Part shown: positions 1-7,756 of the stretch, piece after piece
Position numbering within the stretch: the first letter of the stretch is position 1
Layout: every line of letters starts with the position of its first letter
Notes under the pieces: generated by a model
What the model saw: only the letters and a program-made list of their open reading frames with translations
The model's database searches: none
Told to the model about the DNA's origin: nothing
Made by a program: the position numbers and the translations under genes
Origin: Bacilli bacterium
GTDB taxonomy: Bacteria > Bacillota_I > Bacilli_A > RF39 > UBA660
Direction of reading: 5' to 3'
NCBI GenBank assembly: GCA_017511375.1
Contig: JAFWKJ010000003.1
Span: 1 to 64,000 of the forward strand
Length of the DNA: 64,000 bases

Positions 1-1
1 A

Positions 2-241
2 AACAAAATGTTTGATTACGGAGGATGTGTATATCCAGAAGGAATGATCACAAGTGATCAACTATTTGCATTCAATCATGATCAAATAGAGAAGATTGTA
101 TACAAAGGATATGAGACAGATGCTCAAAAAGAAATTTCAAAGGTATTAAAAGGCGGATTAGAGCTAAGAGAAAAGAAATTAGCAGAAGCACAAGGAAACC
201 CAGCTGAGCAAGCACCAGTAGCAGATGCAGATGCAATTTAA
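2..241 (+). CDS. DUF4176 family protein, 5' partial
   Basis: The reading frame is open from the window edge, so the start lies outside. The visible part has the typical DUF4176 ending: FDYGGCVYPEG, then an FNHDQIEKIVYKGYE segment, then an Ala/Glu-rich tail. Known DUF4176 members are small cytoplasmic proteins encoded beside WXG100/LXG type VII secretion genes in Firmicutes; their biochemical role is not established. The next gene is a large WXG100-like protein, which fits that context. The family call rests on remembered motif similarity. Confidence 0.7.
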   Translation, partial: NKMFDYGGCVYPEGMITSDQLFAFNHDQIEKIVYKGYETDAQKEISKVLKGGLELREKKLAEAQGNPAEQAPVADADAI

Positions 242-261
242 TAGAAATAGTAAACAAATGT

Positions 262-286
262 AAAGATGGCTATATGCCATCTTTTT
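262..286 (+). terminator. intrinsic terminator after DUF4176 gene
   Basis: AAGATGGC and GCCATCTT pair around a TATAT loop and are followed by a T run. The T run leads straight into the -35 box of the next promoter. Confidence 0.85.
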
Positions 287-288
287 CA

Positions 289-317
289 TTGACTAAATAT
301 CGTATTTTTATTATACT
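289..317 (+). promoter_or_regulatory. sigma-A type promoter for the 390 gene
   Basis: TTGACT and TATACT are separated by 17 bases. The gene start lies about 70 bases downstream and has a GAAGGGAGAG ribosome-binding site. Confidence 0.75.
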
Positions 318-389
318 TGATATAGTAGGTATAGTGTATAAAGATCACCTGGTAGAAGCAAATCATATAGTCTGAAGGGAGAGAAATAT

Positions 390-3296
390 ATGTCATTTTG
401 GAGTTGGTTATTAGGCCGAGACGAAAAAGAAGCAGATGTATATGCAAATTATGATAAAGTTGCGGAGGTTACGAGTGAAATTCGAACAATTGCCACGAAA
501 TCAGTAGGAGATGCACAAGATCAAATATATTCTGCTTTAAACCAATTAAACTCAGTAAATGGATTAAAAGAATATGTTGGTGCCATAACCATTAGTAACT
601 ATGATTCTTTTTTCGATTCTGTAACAACGACTATAAATGGAATTGCAGATACCATGGAAGGCAAGGCGGAAGACATAAAAGCATATGAAGAGAGTCCTTG
701 GTATACAAAAGTTGCTAGTACAGTTTCTATGGGACTTTGTAAGGTTGGAGAAGGATTGTTGTCCGTAGTAGAAGATCTTGGTGATGGAGTTGTTTCCTTA
801 GTAGGATGGATTGCTCCAAAAGATTCTGGCCTTGAAAACTTGTGTACAGACTTTGTAAAGAAAGAATGGTCACACGATGCCTTCAATTTTTATTATAATA
901 GTGAATTTGCAAAAGCAAGTGCCTTTACCGAAGACAGCGCCATTGCTGGTGGATTTAAGTTAGTAGGAAAGACAGTTGGTTACTTATATGCCGGTGGAGC
1001 TATTGCTGGTGCAGCTTCTTCTGCTTTAGGATCTGTTGGAGGAGTCGTCGGCAAAGTAGTAGGCGCCGCGGGAAAACTGGCATCCAGTACAACTTGGGGG
1101 GCAACAGCAGCTGGTTTCGTAGGTGGTTTAGGAAGTGGAACCGAAGCAGGATTAAATGCAGGCTTAGATATCAATAGTGCTGCTGCTACAAAAGGTTTAG
1201 CATCTGGAGCTATTCAAGGTGGTTTAGCCTTTGCCGGTGGTAAATTAGGAGAAAAATTAGCAAAAAATGCAGCAATTAAGAGTGCAAAAGCTGGTGTAGA
1301 CGAAGCTGATGATGCTTTAAAATCTGTTAGTGATAGTATTGATGATATTGGAAAACAATTGAAAGATCCAACTATTACAGATGGCATGGCAGATGTAGCT
1401 AAGAATAATTTGGATGATTTATTAGAAGCCCAAGGAAAAGCCATGGCTCAAAAATCAGTAGCAGAAAGTGCACTAGAGTCTGCCAAAAACGCAAGGCTAT
1501 CTGATTTCCAAGGATATAGTGATGCTATTACCAAAGCAGGACAAAGATTTGGAGAATCATCTGTTAATGCAGCCAAATCAGGTGTGACTGCATTAAGAGA
1601 TACTGCTTCAGCTTCTCATGCAATACGCAAGGGAACACTTGATGGAGCCTATAAAACAGATGTAGCCGCTCAATCACAAGCAGTCTTTAAAGAAGATTTA
1701 AAAGTGTTAGCTAAAGAAAACCCAATTGGTCAAACGATAGGAGCTGCAGCTCAAAAAACAGCATCTGGTAGCAAAAATGTTTTGGCATCAGTTAAAGCCA
1801 ATGGTATTAAAGAAACTGTAAAAGATGGTCTTTCATCTGCAGGAGAAACAATTAAAGATACCGCAATGGAAGCAGCTAAACATCCACTTAAAACAATTGG
1901 AGGAGCAGCGGCTACTGTTGCCAAGAATCCAGCTACACCTGGTGTAGCAATGGTAGTTGCAGGTAATAAATTAAGCGAAGTGGTTCAAAATATGGAACCA
2001 ACTACAAAACCAAGAATCGGATCAACGGGTGATGAAGATGGTGGTAATGGTAACGGCGGAGGAAAAGGAAATACAACAAAACATACAGATCCAGTTCCAG
2101 AACCATCTCAAAGCCTATATGCTCCACCTCCAGCAACAACTCCAAAAACAGAAGCTGTAACGCAACCAAATGGTGGTCAAAGTGGATCCGGTGGAACGGG
2201 TGGATCCGGTGGAACGGGTGGATCTGGTGGTGGAAATGGAACCAGAACCGTCAACTATACAGATACAAAACCAATAGGAGGAATCACAAGTCCAGATACT
2301 GGAACGGGTGTTTCAAAAGAAAAAAAGACTACTCCAAAAACATCTGCACCAACGACGGCGCAACCAACAACGGCAACGCCAACGACGGCAACCTCAACAA
2401 CAGTAGCACAAAAATCGGCAGTGCCAACAACGGCAACGCCAACGACGGCAACCTCAACAACAGTAGCACAAAAATCGGCAGTGCCAACGACAGCAATGCC
2501 AACAACGACATCAGGTGGAGGCGGCGGAGGAGGTTCTTCAATCAATACGCAACCAATTCCAACAACAGCTGTTCCAACAATCGATACAACGCCAATTTCA
2601 ACGATTGCAACCCCAACGTTACCAACAATACCAACATCTACAGGAGAAATTTCTACGCTACCAGCCGCTAGTGCGGGAGCAGGAGTAGGTGGTGGTTCAT
2701 ACGATTCTGGAAATGGCTATGCAAGTATAGGATCAGGATTTGGATCTGGATCAGATTCAGGTTCAGGTTCAGGCTCAGATTCAGGTTCATCTGGAACTGT
2801 GGATGATTCAACTCATTCAGGAACAGAATTTGATGGAACTGAATTACCAGATGATTCATTAGTAGCTTCGCTAAGTAGCTTACTTGATGAAACAGATGGT
2901 TCAATTGATGAAATTATAAAAGGAAGCAAATATAGTAGAATTCCAACTACACAAAAACCAATCACTGCTCAAAAAGCAAATGGATCAAGTTCTGTGATTC
3001 CAATTGCTGCAGGATTGAGTGTAGCCTCAGCAGCAGGTCTAGGAGCAAAAGCTTATATCGATCATAAAAAGAATAATGCAACAGGAGAAGACGAGGAATA
3101 CGAGGATGAATACGATGAAGATGATGAATTCCTTGCTGATGGTTGGACAGAAGACTCTGGGGATGAAACAGAAACTTTAGAGGAAGAAGATAATCAAGAT
3201 TTTATCAATCAAGATAAACAAGATGATGATGAATATTATCATACAAGCGAAAGCCCTGTTCCTATTATCGGTACAGAAGAACTAAGTGAATATTAG
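390..3296 (+). CDS. large LXG/WXG100-like protein with C-terminal membrane anchor
   Basis: 968 residues, not matched to a named family. The first ~110 residues are helical and WXG100/LXG-like. A Gly/Ala-rich amphipathic stretch follows (about 190-290), then helical segments to about 540. A low-complexity Gly/Thr/Pro linker runs to about 800 and includes in-frame DNA tandem repeats. Near residue 870-890 is one hydrophobic segment (VIPIAAGLSVASAAGLGAKA), followed by a Lys patch and a very acidic tail. This layout suggests a surface or envelope protein exported by, or part of, a type VII-like system. There is no N-terminal signal peptide and no recognisable C-terminal toxin domain. The DUF4176 gene upstream supports the T7SS link. 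Function is inferred only. Confidence 0.7.
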   Translation: MSFWSWLLGRDEKEADVYANYDKVAEVTSEIRTIATKSVGDAQDQIYSALNQLNSVNGLKEYVGAITISNYDSFFDSVTTTINGIADTMEGKAEDIKAYEESPWYTKVASTVSMGLCKVGEGLLSVVEDLGDGVVSLVGWIAPKDSGLENLCTDFVKKEWSHDAFNFYYNSEFAKASAFTEDSAIAGGFKLVGKTVGYLYAGGAIAGAASSALGSVGGVVGKVVGAAGKLASSTTWGATAAGFVGGLGSGTEAGLNAGLDINSAAATKGLASGAIQGGLAFAGGKLGEKLAKNAAIKSAKAGVDEADDALKSVSDSIDDIGKQLKDPTITDGMADVAKNNLDDLLEAQGKAMAQKSVAESALESAKNARLSDFQGYSDAITKAGQRFGESSVNAAKSGVTALRDTASASHAIRKGTLDGAYKTDVAAQSQAVFKEDLKVLAKENPIGQTIGAAAQKTASGSKNVLASVKANGIKETVKDGLSSAGETIKDTAMEAAKHPLKTIGGAAATVAKNPATPGVAMVVAGNKLSEVVQNMEPTTKPRIGSTGDEDGGNGNGGGKGNTTKHTDPVPEPSQSLYAPPPATTPKTEAVTQPNGGQSGSGGTGGSGGTGGSGGGNGTRTVNYTDTKPIGGITSPDTGTGVSKEKKTTPKTSAPTTAQPTTATPTTATSTTVAQKSAVPTTATPTTATSTTVAQKSAVPTTAMPTTTSGGGGGGGSSINTQPIPTTAVPTIDTTPISTIATPTLPTIPTSTGEISTLPAASAGAGVGGGSYDSGNGYASIGSGFGSGSDSGSGSGSDSGSSGTVDDSTHSGTEFDGTELPDDSLVASLSSLLDETDGSIDEIIKGSKYSRIPTTQKPITAQKANGSSSVIPIAAGLSVASAAGLGAKAYIDHKKNNATGEDEEYEDEYDEDDEFLADGWTEDSGDETETLEEEDNQDFINQDKQDDDEYYHTSESPVPIIGTEELSEY
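2184..2234 (+). repeat. 18-bp in-frame tandem repeat
   Basis: GGATCCGGTGGAACGGGT occurs twice in a row, followed by a diverged third copy. Each unit encodes GSGGTG in the linker of the large surface-type protein. Confidence 0.9.
2364..2483 (+). repeat. 60-bp tandem repeat, two copies
   Basis: Two 60-bp units (2364-2423 and 2424-2483) are identical and are followed by a diverged partial unit. Each encodes a 20-residue Thr/Pro-rich segment of the type PTTATPTTATSTTVAQKSAV. The unit is a multiple of three, so copy-number change would keep the frame. Confidence 0.9.
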
Positions 3297-3304
3297 TAAA
3301 AACT

Positions 3305-3327
3305 AAGAGGGAGGTATCCCTCTTTTT
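3305..3327 (+). terminator. intrinsic terminator
   Basis: AAGAGGGA and TCCCTCTT pair around GGTA, followed by T's, directly after the 3296 stop. Confidence 0.85.
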
Positions 3328-3329
3328 GT

Positions 3330-3358
3330 TTGACTATCATGTATATTTTTACTATAAT
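3330..3358 (+). promoter_or_regulatory. sigma-A type promoter
   Basis: TTGACT and TATAAT with a 17-base spacer. The -35 box begins just after the terminator T run. The 3389 start follows about 30 bases further on. Confidence 0.8.
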
Positions 3359-3388
3359 AATTATGATAAGAGTAATAGGAGGGTACCT

Positions 3389-3886
3389 ATGTCAAAAGTA
3401 GATTGGATCACATGGAAAACAGATCCAAAAGAAATTATAAATCCCAAAAAAATAGAAGAAGAAATAAATGAATATTATCATAACTATGAATCCTATATGA
3501 ATTCCATGGTTTATGATCAACTATATACAGAAATAAAAAGAGGGGGCCTTTCAAAAGAAGCTTTTCATGTTTCTGGTATATCTCCAGCAAATGAAATGGC
3601 TATTGAAATTATTAATGCCATTGATGAAATAAAAGAAACGATGAAACGTCTAATGGATAGTGTGAGAGAAGTAACTGCTAACCAAAAAGAAATAGAAAAA
3701 CGACAACTCATAGATGCAATTGAAGAAAAAATAGAAAAAGAAAAAAAATTACTAGAAGCAGTTGATTCTAACAAAGATATGTCAAATCCAACAGAAACAG
3801 AAAAAAACAAAGAAGATAGAAAATACATTATCAATGACAGAATAAAAAAATTATACGAAAGATTAGATATTGCGAAATCGTTGTAG
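3389..3886 (+). CDS. hypothetical coiled-coil protein of T7SS-like module
   Basis: 165 residues from ATG 3389, chosen because AGGAGGG lies just upstream; the longer open frame would overlap the promoter. It begins MSKVDWITWKTDPKEI and is rich in charged helices, with coiled-coil character from about residue 80 to 165. There is no signal peptide or membrane segment, so it is probably cytoplasmic. It is followed after 12 bases by the acidic-tailed membrane protein and is probably co-transcribed with it. I do not recognise the family; a role as chaperone or partner of the neighbouring secretion-type proteins is a guess from position. Confidence 0.7.
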   Translation: MSKVDWITWKTDPKEIINPKKIEEEINEYYHNYESYMNSMVYDQLYTEIKRGGLSKEAFHVSGISPANEMAIEIINAIDEIKETMKRLMDSVREVTANQKEIEKRQLIDAIEEKIEKEKKLLEAVDSNKDMSNPTETEKNKEDRKYIINDRIKKLYERLDIAKSL

Positions 3887-3898
3887 GAGGATAATGGT

Positions 3899-4732
3899 AT
3901 GAATAAACAAGGACATATTGATTTAGAAAAAATATCTACGAGTATTGATACCCTTTCTTCTATAGAAAATATTATTAATATAGTGGATTTATCGGATAGT
4001 TTTGAAGATATAGAAAAATGTTTTAGACAATTAAATTTTGAACATTCAAACTGTTTAAAATATAAAGATTCTCTATCAACAATTTATGCTGATTTAGAAA
4101 TTGTAAAAAGAAAAACAAATGAATTAGCAGAAGCTTTAAAAAGAACAAAACTAAATTATACGAAAATTAATAGTTTTTCGGATAAGGATATCAAAGAATT
4201 TACTGAAATATATAAAGCAACTCCTGCAAGTGAAGATTTATCAAAATTAGTAGGAACAAAAAACACCTTTAATTTATCTGATTTATCTACCCAAATGGCA
4301 AATCCAGATAATAGTAGTATAACAACTGTTCCTTTACCAGAAACAACCCCTGTTCAGAACAAACCAGTGGATACTCTTCCAATTGGGGTAGCAATCGGCG
4401 CAACAGGAATAGCAGGTTCCATAGGAGCAGTTTTAGTCGATGATGTTTATAGTAAACGTGAAAAATATCATAAAGTGAAGAGTGAAGAAGTTTATTTAGA
4501 AGATTTTAAAGAACCAAAAGAAGAAATCTTAACGGAGACAGAAGAACCTCCTCAAAATACAAAAAAAGAGGGAATAGCTCAAGGACCATATCATGCCGTT
4601 AGATTAGATAGAGAATCAGATCACTATTATGGAAATCAATTGAGTAATATGGATGTCGATGATGAATATGCTTATTTTGATGAAGATGATGATTATGATG
4701 AGGATGATTTTGAAGAAATAGTTGATATTTAA
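3899..4732 (+). CDS. membrane protein with acidic tail, T7SS-like module
   Basis: 277 residues, ribosome-binding site AGGAGG. Residues 1-100 are helical and WXG100-sized. A Thr/Pro linker follows, then one hydrophobic segment (LPIGVAIGATGIAGSIGAVL, about 161-180). The tail ends in a run of Asp and Glu. The order helical head, Thr/Pro linker, single Gly/Ala-rich membrane segment, acidic tail is the same as in the 968-residue protein upstream, so the two are probably a functional or evolutionary pair. No family is recognised. Confidence 0.7.
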   Translation: MNKQGHIDLEKISTSIDTLSSIENIINIVDLSDSFEDIEKCFRQLNFEHSNCLKYKDSLSTIYADLEIVKRKTNELAEALKRTKLNYTKINSFSDKDIKEFTEIYKATPASEDLSKLVGTKNTFNLSDLSTQMANPDNSSITTVPLPETTPVQNKPVDTLPIGVAIGATGIAGSIGAVLVDDVYSKREKYHKVKSEEVYLEDFKEPKEEILTETEEPPQNTKKEGIAQGPYHAVRLDRESDHYYGNQLSNMDVDDEYAYFDEDDDYDEDDFEEIVDI

Positions 4733-4740
4733 GAGAAAAA

Positions 4741-4794
4741 GAGTTATAATTACTTCCAGATGCAGAGAATCTGAGGAGTACTTATAACTTTTTT
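4741..4794 (+). terminator. long hairpin terminator ending T7SS-like module
   Basis: AGTTATAA and TTATAACT form the base, with inner pairing of TACTTCC/GGAGTA and AGAT/ATCT, and then a T run. It is longer than other terminators here. Confidence 0.7.
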
Positions 4795-4796
4795 AA

Positions 4797-4977
4797 TAGA
4801 GAGTTTATGGCAGGTGGAAATAAACAAAAAAGAATAAGGAAGGTAGCAGAGGAGCATGAATTCTGAATGAAGTAAGTTTTCCCGGAGAGATCCGTTATCA
4901 AAAACAAGCTACATATTTTGTAGAAAATAAGGTGGTACCACGAGATTTTCGTCCTTTGGATGATGTCTCGTTTTTTG
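4797..4977 (+). promoter_or_regulatory. T-box riboswitch (Val specifier)
   Basis: The T-box core GGTGGTACCACG lies at 4931-4942. The terminator helix CGAGA/TCTCG with a T run ends at 4977. Upstream, AGAGAG...GGCAGGTGG fits the base of Stem I. The codon GTA at 4872-4874 sits in the GAA-NNN-A context expected of the specifier, so uncharged tRNA-Val would be sensed, matching the valS gene downstream. The 364-base space between the 4732 and 5097 genes holds this element and one tiny ORF. Confidence 0.92.
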
Positions 4978-4993
4978 TTTTAGGAGGGGTATT

Positions 4994-5050
4994 ATGAAGC
5001 AAACTACCAAAACAAAGATTGATTATTACAATCGTAACGTACGAGTCTAG
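4994..5050 (+). CDS. 18-residue leader ORF before valS
   Basis: ATG 4994 has a strong TAGGAGGGG ribosome-binding site 5 bases upstream. The frame encodes MKQTTKTKIDYYNRNVRV and stops at TAG. It lies between the T-box terminator and valS. The last three codons are Val-Arg-Val, so it could act as a leader peptide, but that is speculation. I do not recognise the peptide. Confidence 0.4.
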   Translation: MKQTTKTKIDYYNRNVRV

Positions 5051-5096
5051 ATCTGTGTACGAGTTTTAAGAATGAAATAATAAAGGAGAAGATAGT

Positions 5097-7628
5097 ATGT
5101 TAGATAAAAAATATAATCATTTAGAAGTTGAAAAAGAAAAATATAATAAATGGAAAGAAAAAGGGTATTTTAAAGCAGATAATCAGTCTGATAAAACACC
5201 ATTTTGTATTGTGATTCCACCTCCAAATGTAACAGGGAAATTACATTTAGGACATGCATATGATACAGCAATACAAGATGCAATAGTAAGATATAAAAGA
5301 ATGAAGGGTTTTGATACGTTATGGTTACCTGGAATGGACCATGCCGCAATTTCCACAGAAGCAAAAGTTGTTAAGAAATTAAAAGATGAAGGTATTGATA
5401 AATACGAATATGGAAGAGAAAAATTCTTAAAAGCTTGTTGGGATTGGACACATGAATATGGAGATAGTATTCGTTCCCAATGGGGAGCTTTAGGTCTTTC
5501 AGTGGATTATGACAGAGAACGTTTTACTTTAGATGACGATTTGAATTATGCCGTTAGAAAAGTATTTGTAGACTATTATAATAAGGGGCTAATTTATAGA
5601 GGAGAAAGAATCATAAATTGGGATCCAGCCGCTAAGACAGCCTTATCGAATGAAGAGGTTATTTATAAGGAAGAGAAGAGTGCTTTCTATCACATTAAAT
5701 ACAAATTAGAAGATAGTGAAGAATTCTTAGATGTTGCAACAACTCGTCCAGAGACATTATTTGGAGATACAGCCGTTGCCGTAAATGAAAAAGATAAAAG
5801 ATATAAAAAGTTTGTTGGTAAAAATGTTATTTTACCTCTTATGAATAAACCAATTCCTGTTATTACAGATGAACACGCTGATATGGAAAAAGGAACTGGA
5901 GTTGTTAAAATTACTCCAGCGCATGATCCTAACGACTTTGAAGTAGGAAACAGACATAACTTAGAAAGAATTGTTATCATGAATGATGATGCAACCATGA
6001 ATGAAAATGTTCCAAAGAAATATCAAGGAATGACAAGAGAAGAATGTCGTGAAGAGTGTATTAAAGACTTAAAAGAATTAGGATTACTTTTAGAAATAGA
6101 ACCATTGACACACGAAGTTGGACATAGTGAAAGAACAGATGTTATGGTAGAACCAATGATTAAGGAACAATGGTTCGTTAAAATGGGTCCACTAGCAGAG
6201 AGAGTATTAAAATTTCAGGATAAGAAAGATAAAAAGATTAATTTCGTTCCAAAGAGATTTGAAAAAGTATTAAGACACTGGATGGAAATCTCTTATGACT
6301 GGTGTATTTCTCGACAACTATGGTGGGGACATAGAATTCCTGCATGGTATAAAGATGGAGAAATCTATGTTGGAATGGAAGCTCCAAAAGAAAAAGGTTG
6401 GGTACAAGATGAAGACGTCTTAGATACATGGTTCAGTAGTGCTTTATGGCCATTTTCAACCTTAGGTTGGCCAAAGAAAACAAAAGACTATGAAAGATAT
6501 TTCCCAACAGACTGTTTAGTAACGGGATATGACATTATATTCTTCTGGGTTGCTAGAATGGCATTCCAATCAGAAAGCGTAACAGATAATAGACCATTTA
6601 AAGATTGTATTATTCATGGCCTTATCCGTGACAAACAAGGAAGAAAGATGTCTAAATCATTAGGAAATGGTGTAGATCCATTCGATATGGTAGATAAGTA
6701 TGGAGCAGATTCTTTAAGATACTATCTCACAACAGATGGTGCTATGGGAATGGATTTAAGATTTGATGAAGTAAAATTAACTTCTACTTGGAACTTTATC
6801 AATAAAATTTGGAATGCCTCTAGATTTGTATTAATGAACATAGAGAACCTAAAGGAAATCAAATTAGAGAATTTAAAGAATGAAGACAAATGGATTTTAA
6901 CCGTATTTGAACACACCCTAAAGAGTGTTACAAAACACATGGATAAATATGAATTTAATCTTGCGAGTTCAGAAATCTATGATTTCACATGGAATTATTT
7001 CTGTGACTACTATATTGAAATGGCAAAGTATTCATTAGAAGATACAGCTACACAATCTACATTATGTTATGTTCTAACAGGTATCTTACAAATGCTACAT
7101 CCATTTATGCCTTTTGTAACAGAAGAAATCTATCAAATGTTACCAGTAAAAGAATCTGAATCTATCATGATATCAGAATATCCAAAATATAATAAGAAAT
7201 TAATATTTGATAAGGAATCACAAGCGGTTGCAGATCAAATAGAATTTATCAAAAACTTCAGAAATATAAAAGCAGAAAACAATATTACAAAAGAAATGAA
7301 AGTAATGTTTGATACAGAAGATGATAATGATTTGATTGTTAAAATGTTGAAACTAGAAGACCATCTAGTTAAAAAACCTCTAGGAATCAAAGCTTATAAG
7401 GTATTCTCTAATCGAGTAAAAGCACAAATTTTCTTTGAAAAGATTGAAACAGAGGCAGAAAAATTAGCAAAAGAAGGACAAATCAAAATATTAAAAGAAT
7501 CTATCGCAAGACGTGAAAAATTATTATCAAACGAAAACTATGTTAAAAAAGCGCCTGAAAAAATAGTAGAATTAGATCGAAGAAAACTAGAAGAAGAAAA
7601 GAAGAAATTAGAAGAATTAATGAAATAA
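5097..7628 (+). CDS. valS: valyl-tRNA synthetase
   Basis: Class Ia aminoacyl-tRNA synthetase that charges tRNA-Val in the cytoplasm. 843 residues, near the usual bacterial length. The HIGH-type motif is in NVTGKLHLGHA (about residue 44) and the KMSKS motif is in GRKMSKSLGNG (about residue 515). The editing (CP1) domain lies between them, with ATTRPETLFGDTA. A C-terminal coiled-coil arm ends the protein (VELDRRKLEEEKKKLEELMK). Ribosome-binding site AAAGGAG. Expression should be controlled by the upstream T-box. In B. subtilis valS also lies upstream of the spoIIB-radC-mre region. Confidence 0.98.
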   Translation: MLDKKYNHLEVEKEKYNKWKEKGYFKADNQSDKTPFCIVIPPPNVTGKLHLGHAYDTAIQDAIVRYKRMKGFDTLWLPGMDHAAISTEAKVVKKLKDEGIDKYEYGREKFLKACWDWTHEYGDSIRSQWGALGLSVDYDRERFTLDDDLNYAVRKVFVDYYNKGLIYRGERIINWDPAAKTALSNEEVIYKEEKSAFYHIKYKLEDSEEFLDVATTRPETLFGDTAVAVNEKDKRYKKFVGKNVILPLMNKPIPVITDEHADMEKGTGVVKITPAHDPNDFEVGNRHNLERIVIMNDDATMNENVPKKYQGMTREECREECIKDLKELGLLLEIEPLTHEVGHSERTDVMVEPMIKEQWFVKMGPLAERVLKFQDKKDKKINFVPKRFEKVLRHWMEISYDWCISRQLWWGHRIPAWYKDGEIYVGMEAPKEKGWVQDEDVLDTWFSSALWPFSTLGWPKKTKDYERYFPTDCLVTGYDIIFFWVARMAFQSESVTDNRPFKDCIIHGLIRDKQGRKMSKSLGNGVDPFDMVDKYGADSLRYYLTTDGAMGMDLRFDEVKLTSTWNFINKIWNASRFVLMNIENLKEIKLENLKNEDKWILTVFEHTLKSVTKHMDKYEFNLASSEIYDFTWNYFCDYYIEMAKYSLEDTATQSTLCYVLTGILQMLHPFMPFVTEEIYQMLPVKESESIMISEYPKYNKKLIFDKESQAVADQIEFIKNFRNIKAENNITKEMKVMFDTEDDNDLIVKMLKLEDHLVKKPLGIKAYKVFSNRVKAQIFFEKIETEAEKLAKEGQIKILKESIARREKLLSNENYVKKAPEKIVELDRRKLEEEKKKLEELMK

Positions 7629-7656
7629 AAAGCAGATAAAAACATCTGCTTTTTTT
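7629..7656 (+). terminator. intrinsic terminator of valS
   Basis: AGCAGAT and ATCTGCT pair around AAAAAC, followed by T7. Confidence 0.9.
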
Positions 7657-7756
7657 GAAGGATGAAATAGAAAGTAATTGTTGAATAATATATCGAAAAA
7701 TGATATGATTTATATAGAGTATAATGAGAAGATATCGGATTAAAGCTGGTGAAAAA

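Noticed and set aside
2364-2483. Possible CRISPR-like repeat array
   Set aside because: The repeats are direct, contiguous and in frame within a coding region, with no spacers.
2255-2545. Long minus-strand ORFs opposite the Thr/Pro repeats
   Set aside because: They are mirror frames of the tandem repeat and have Val/Leu-only composition.
5027-5066. GTACGAG direct repeat before valS as an operator
   Set aside because: Two 7-base copies in a short leader are too little to claim a binding site.
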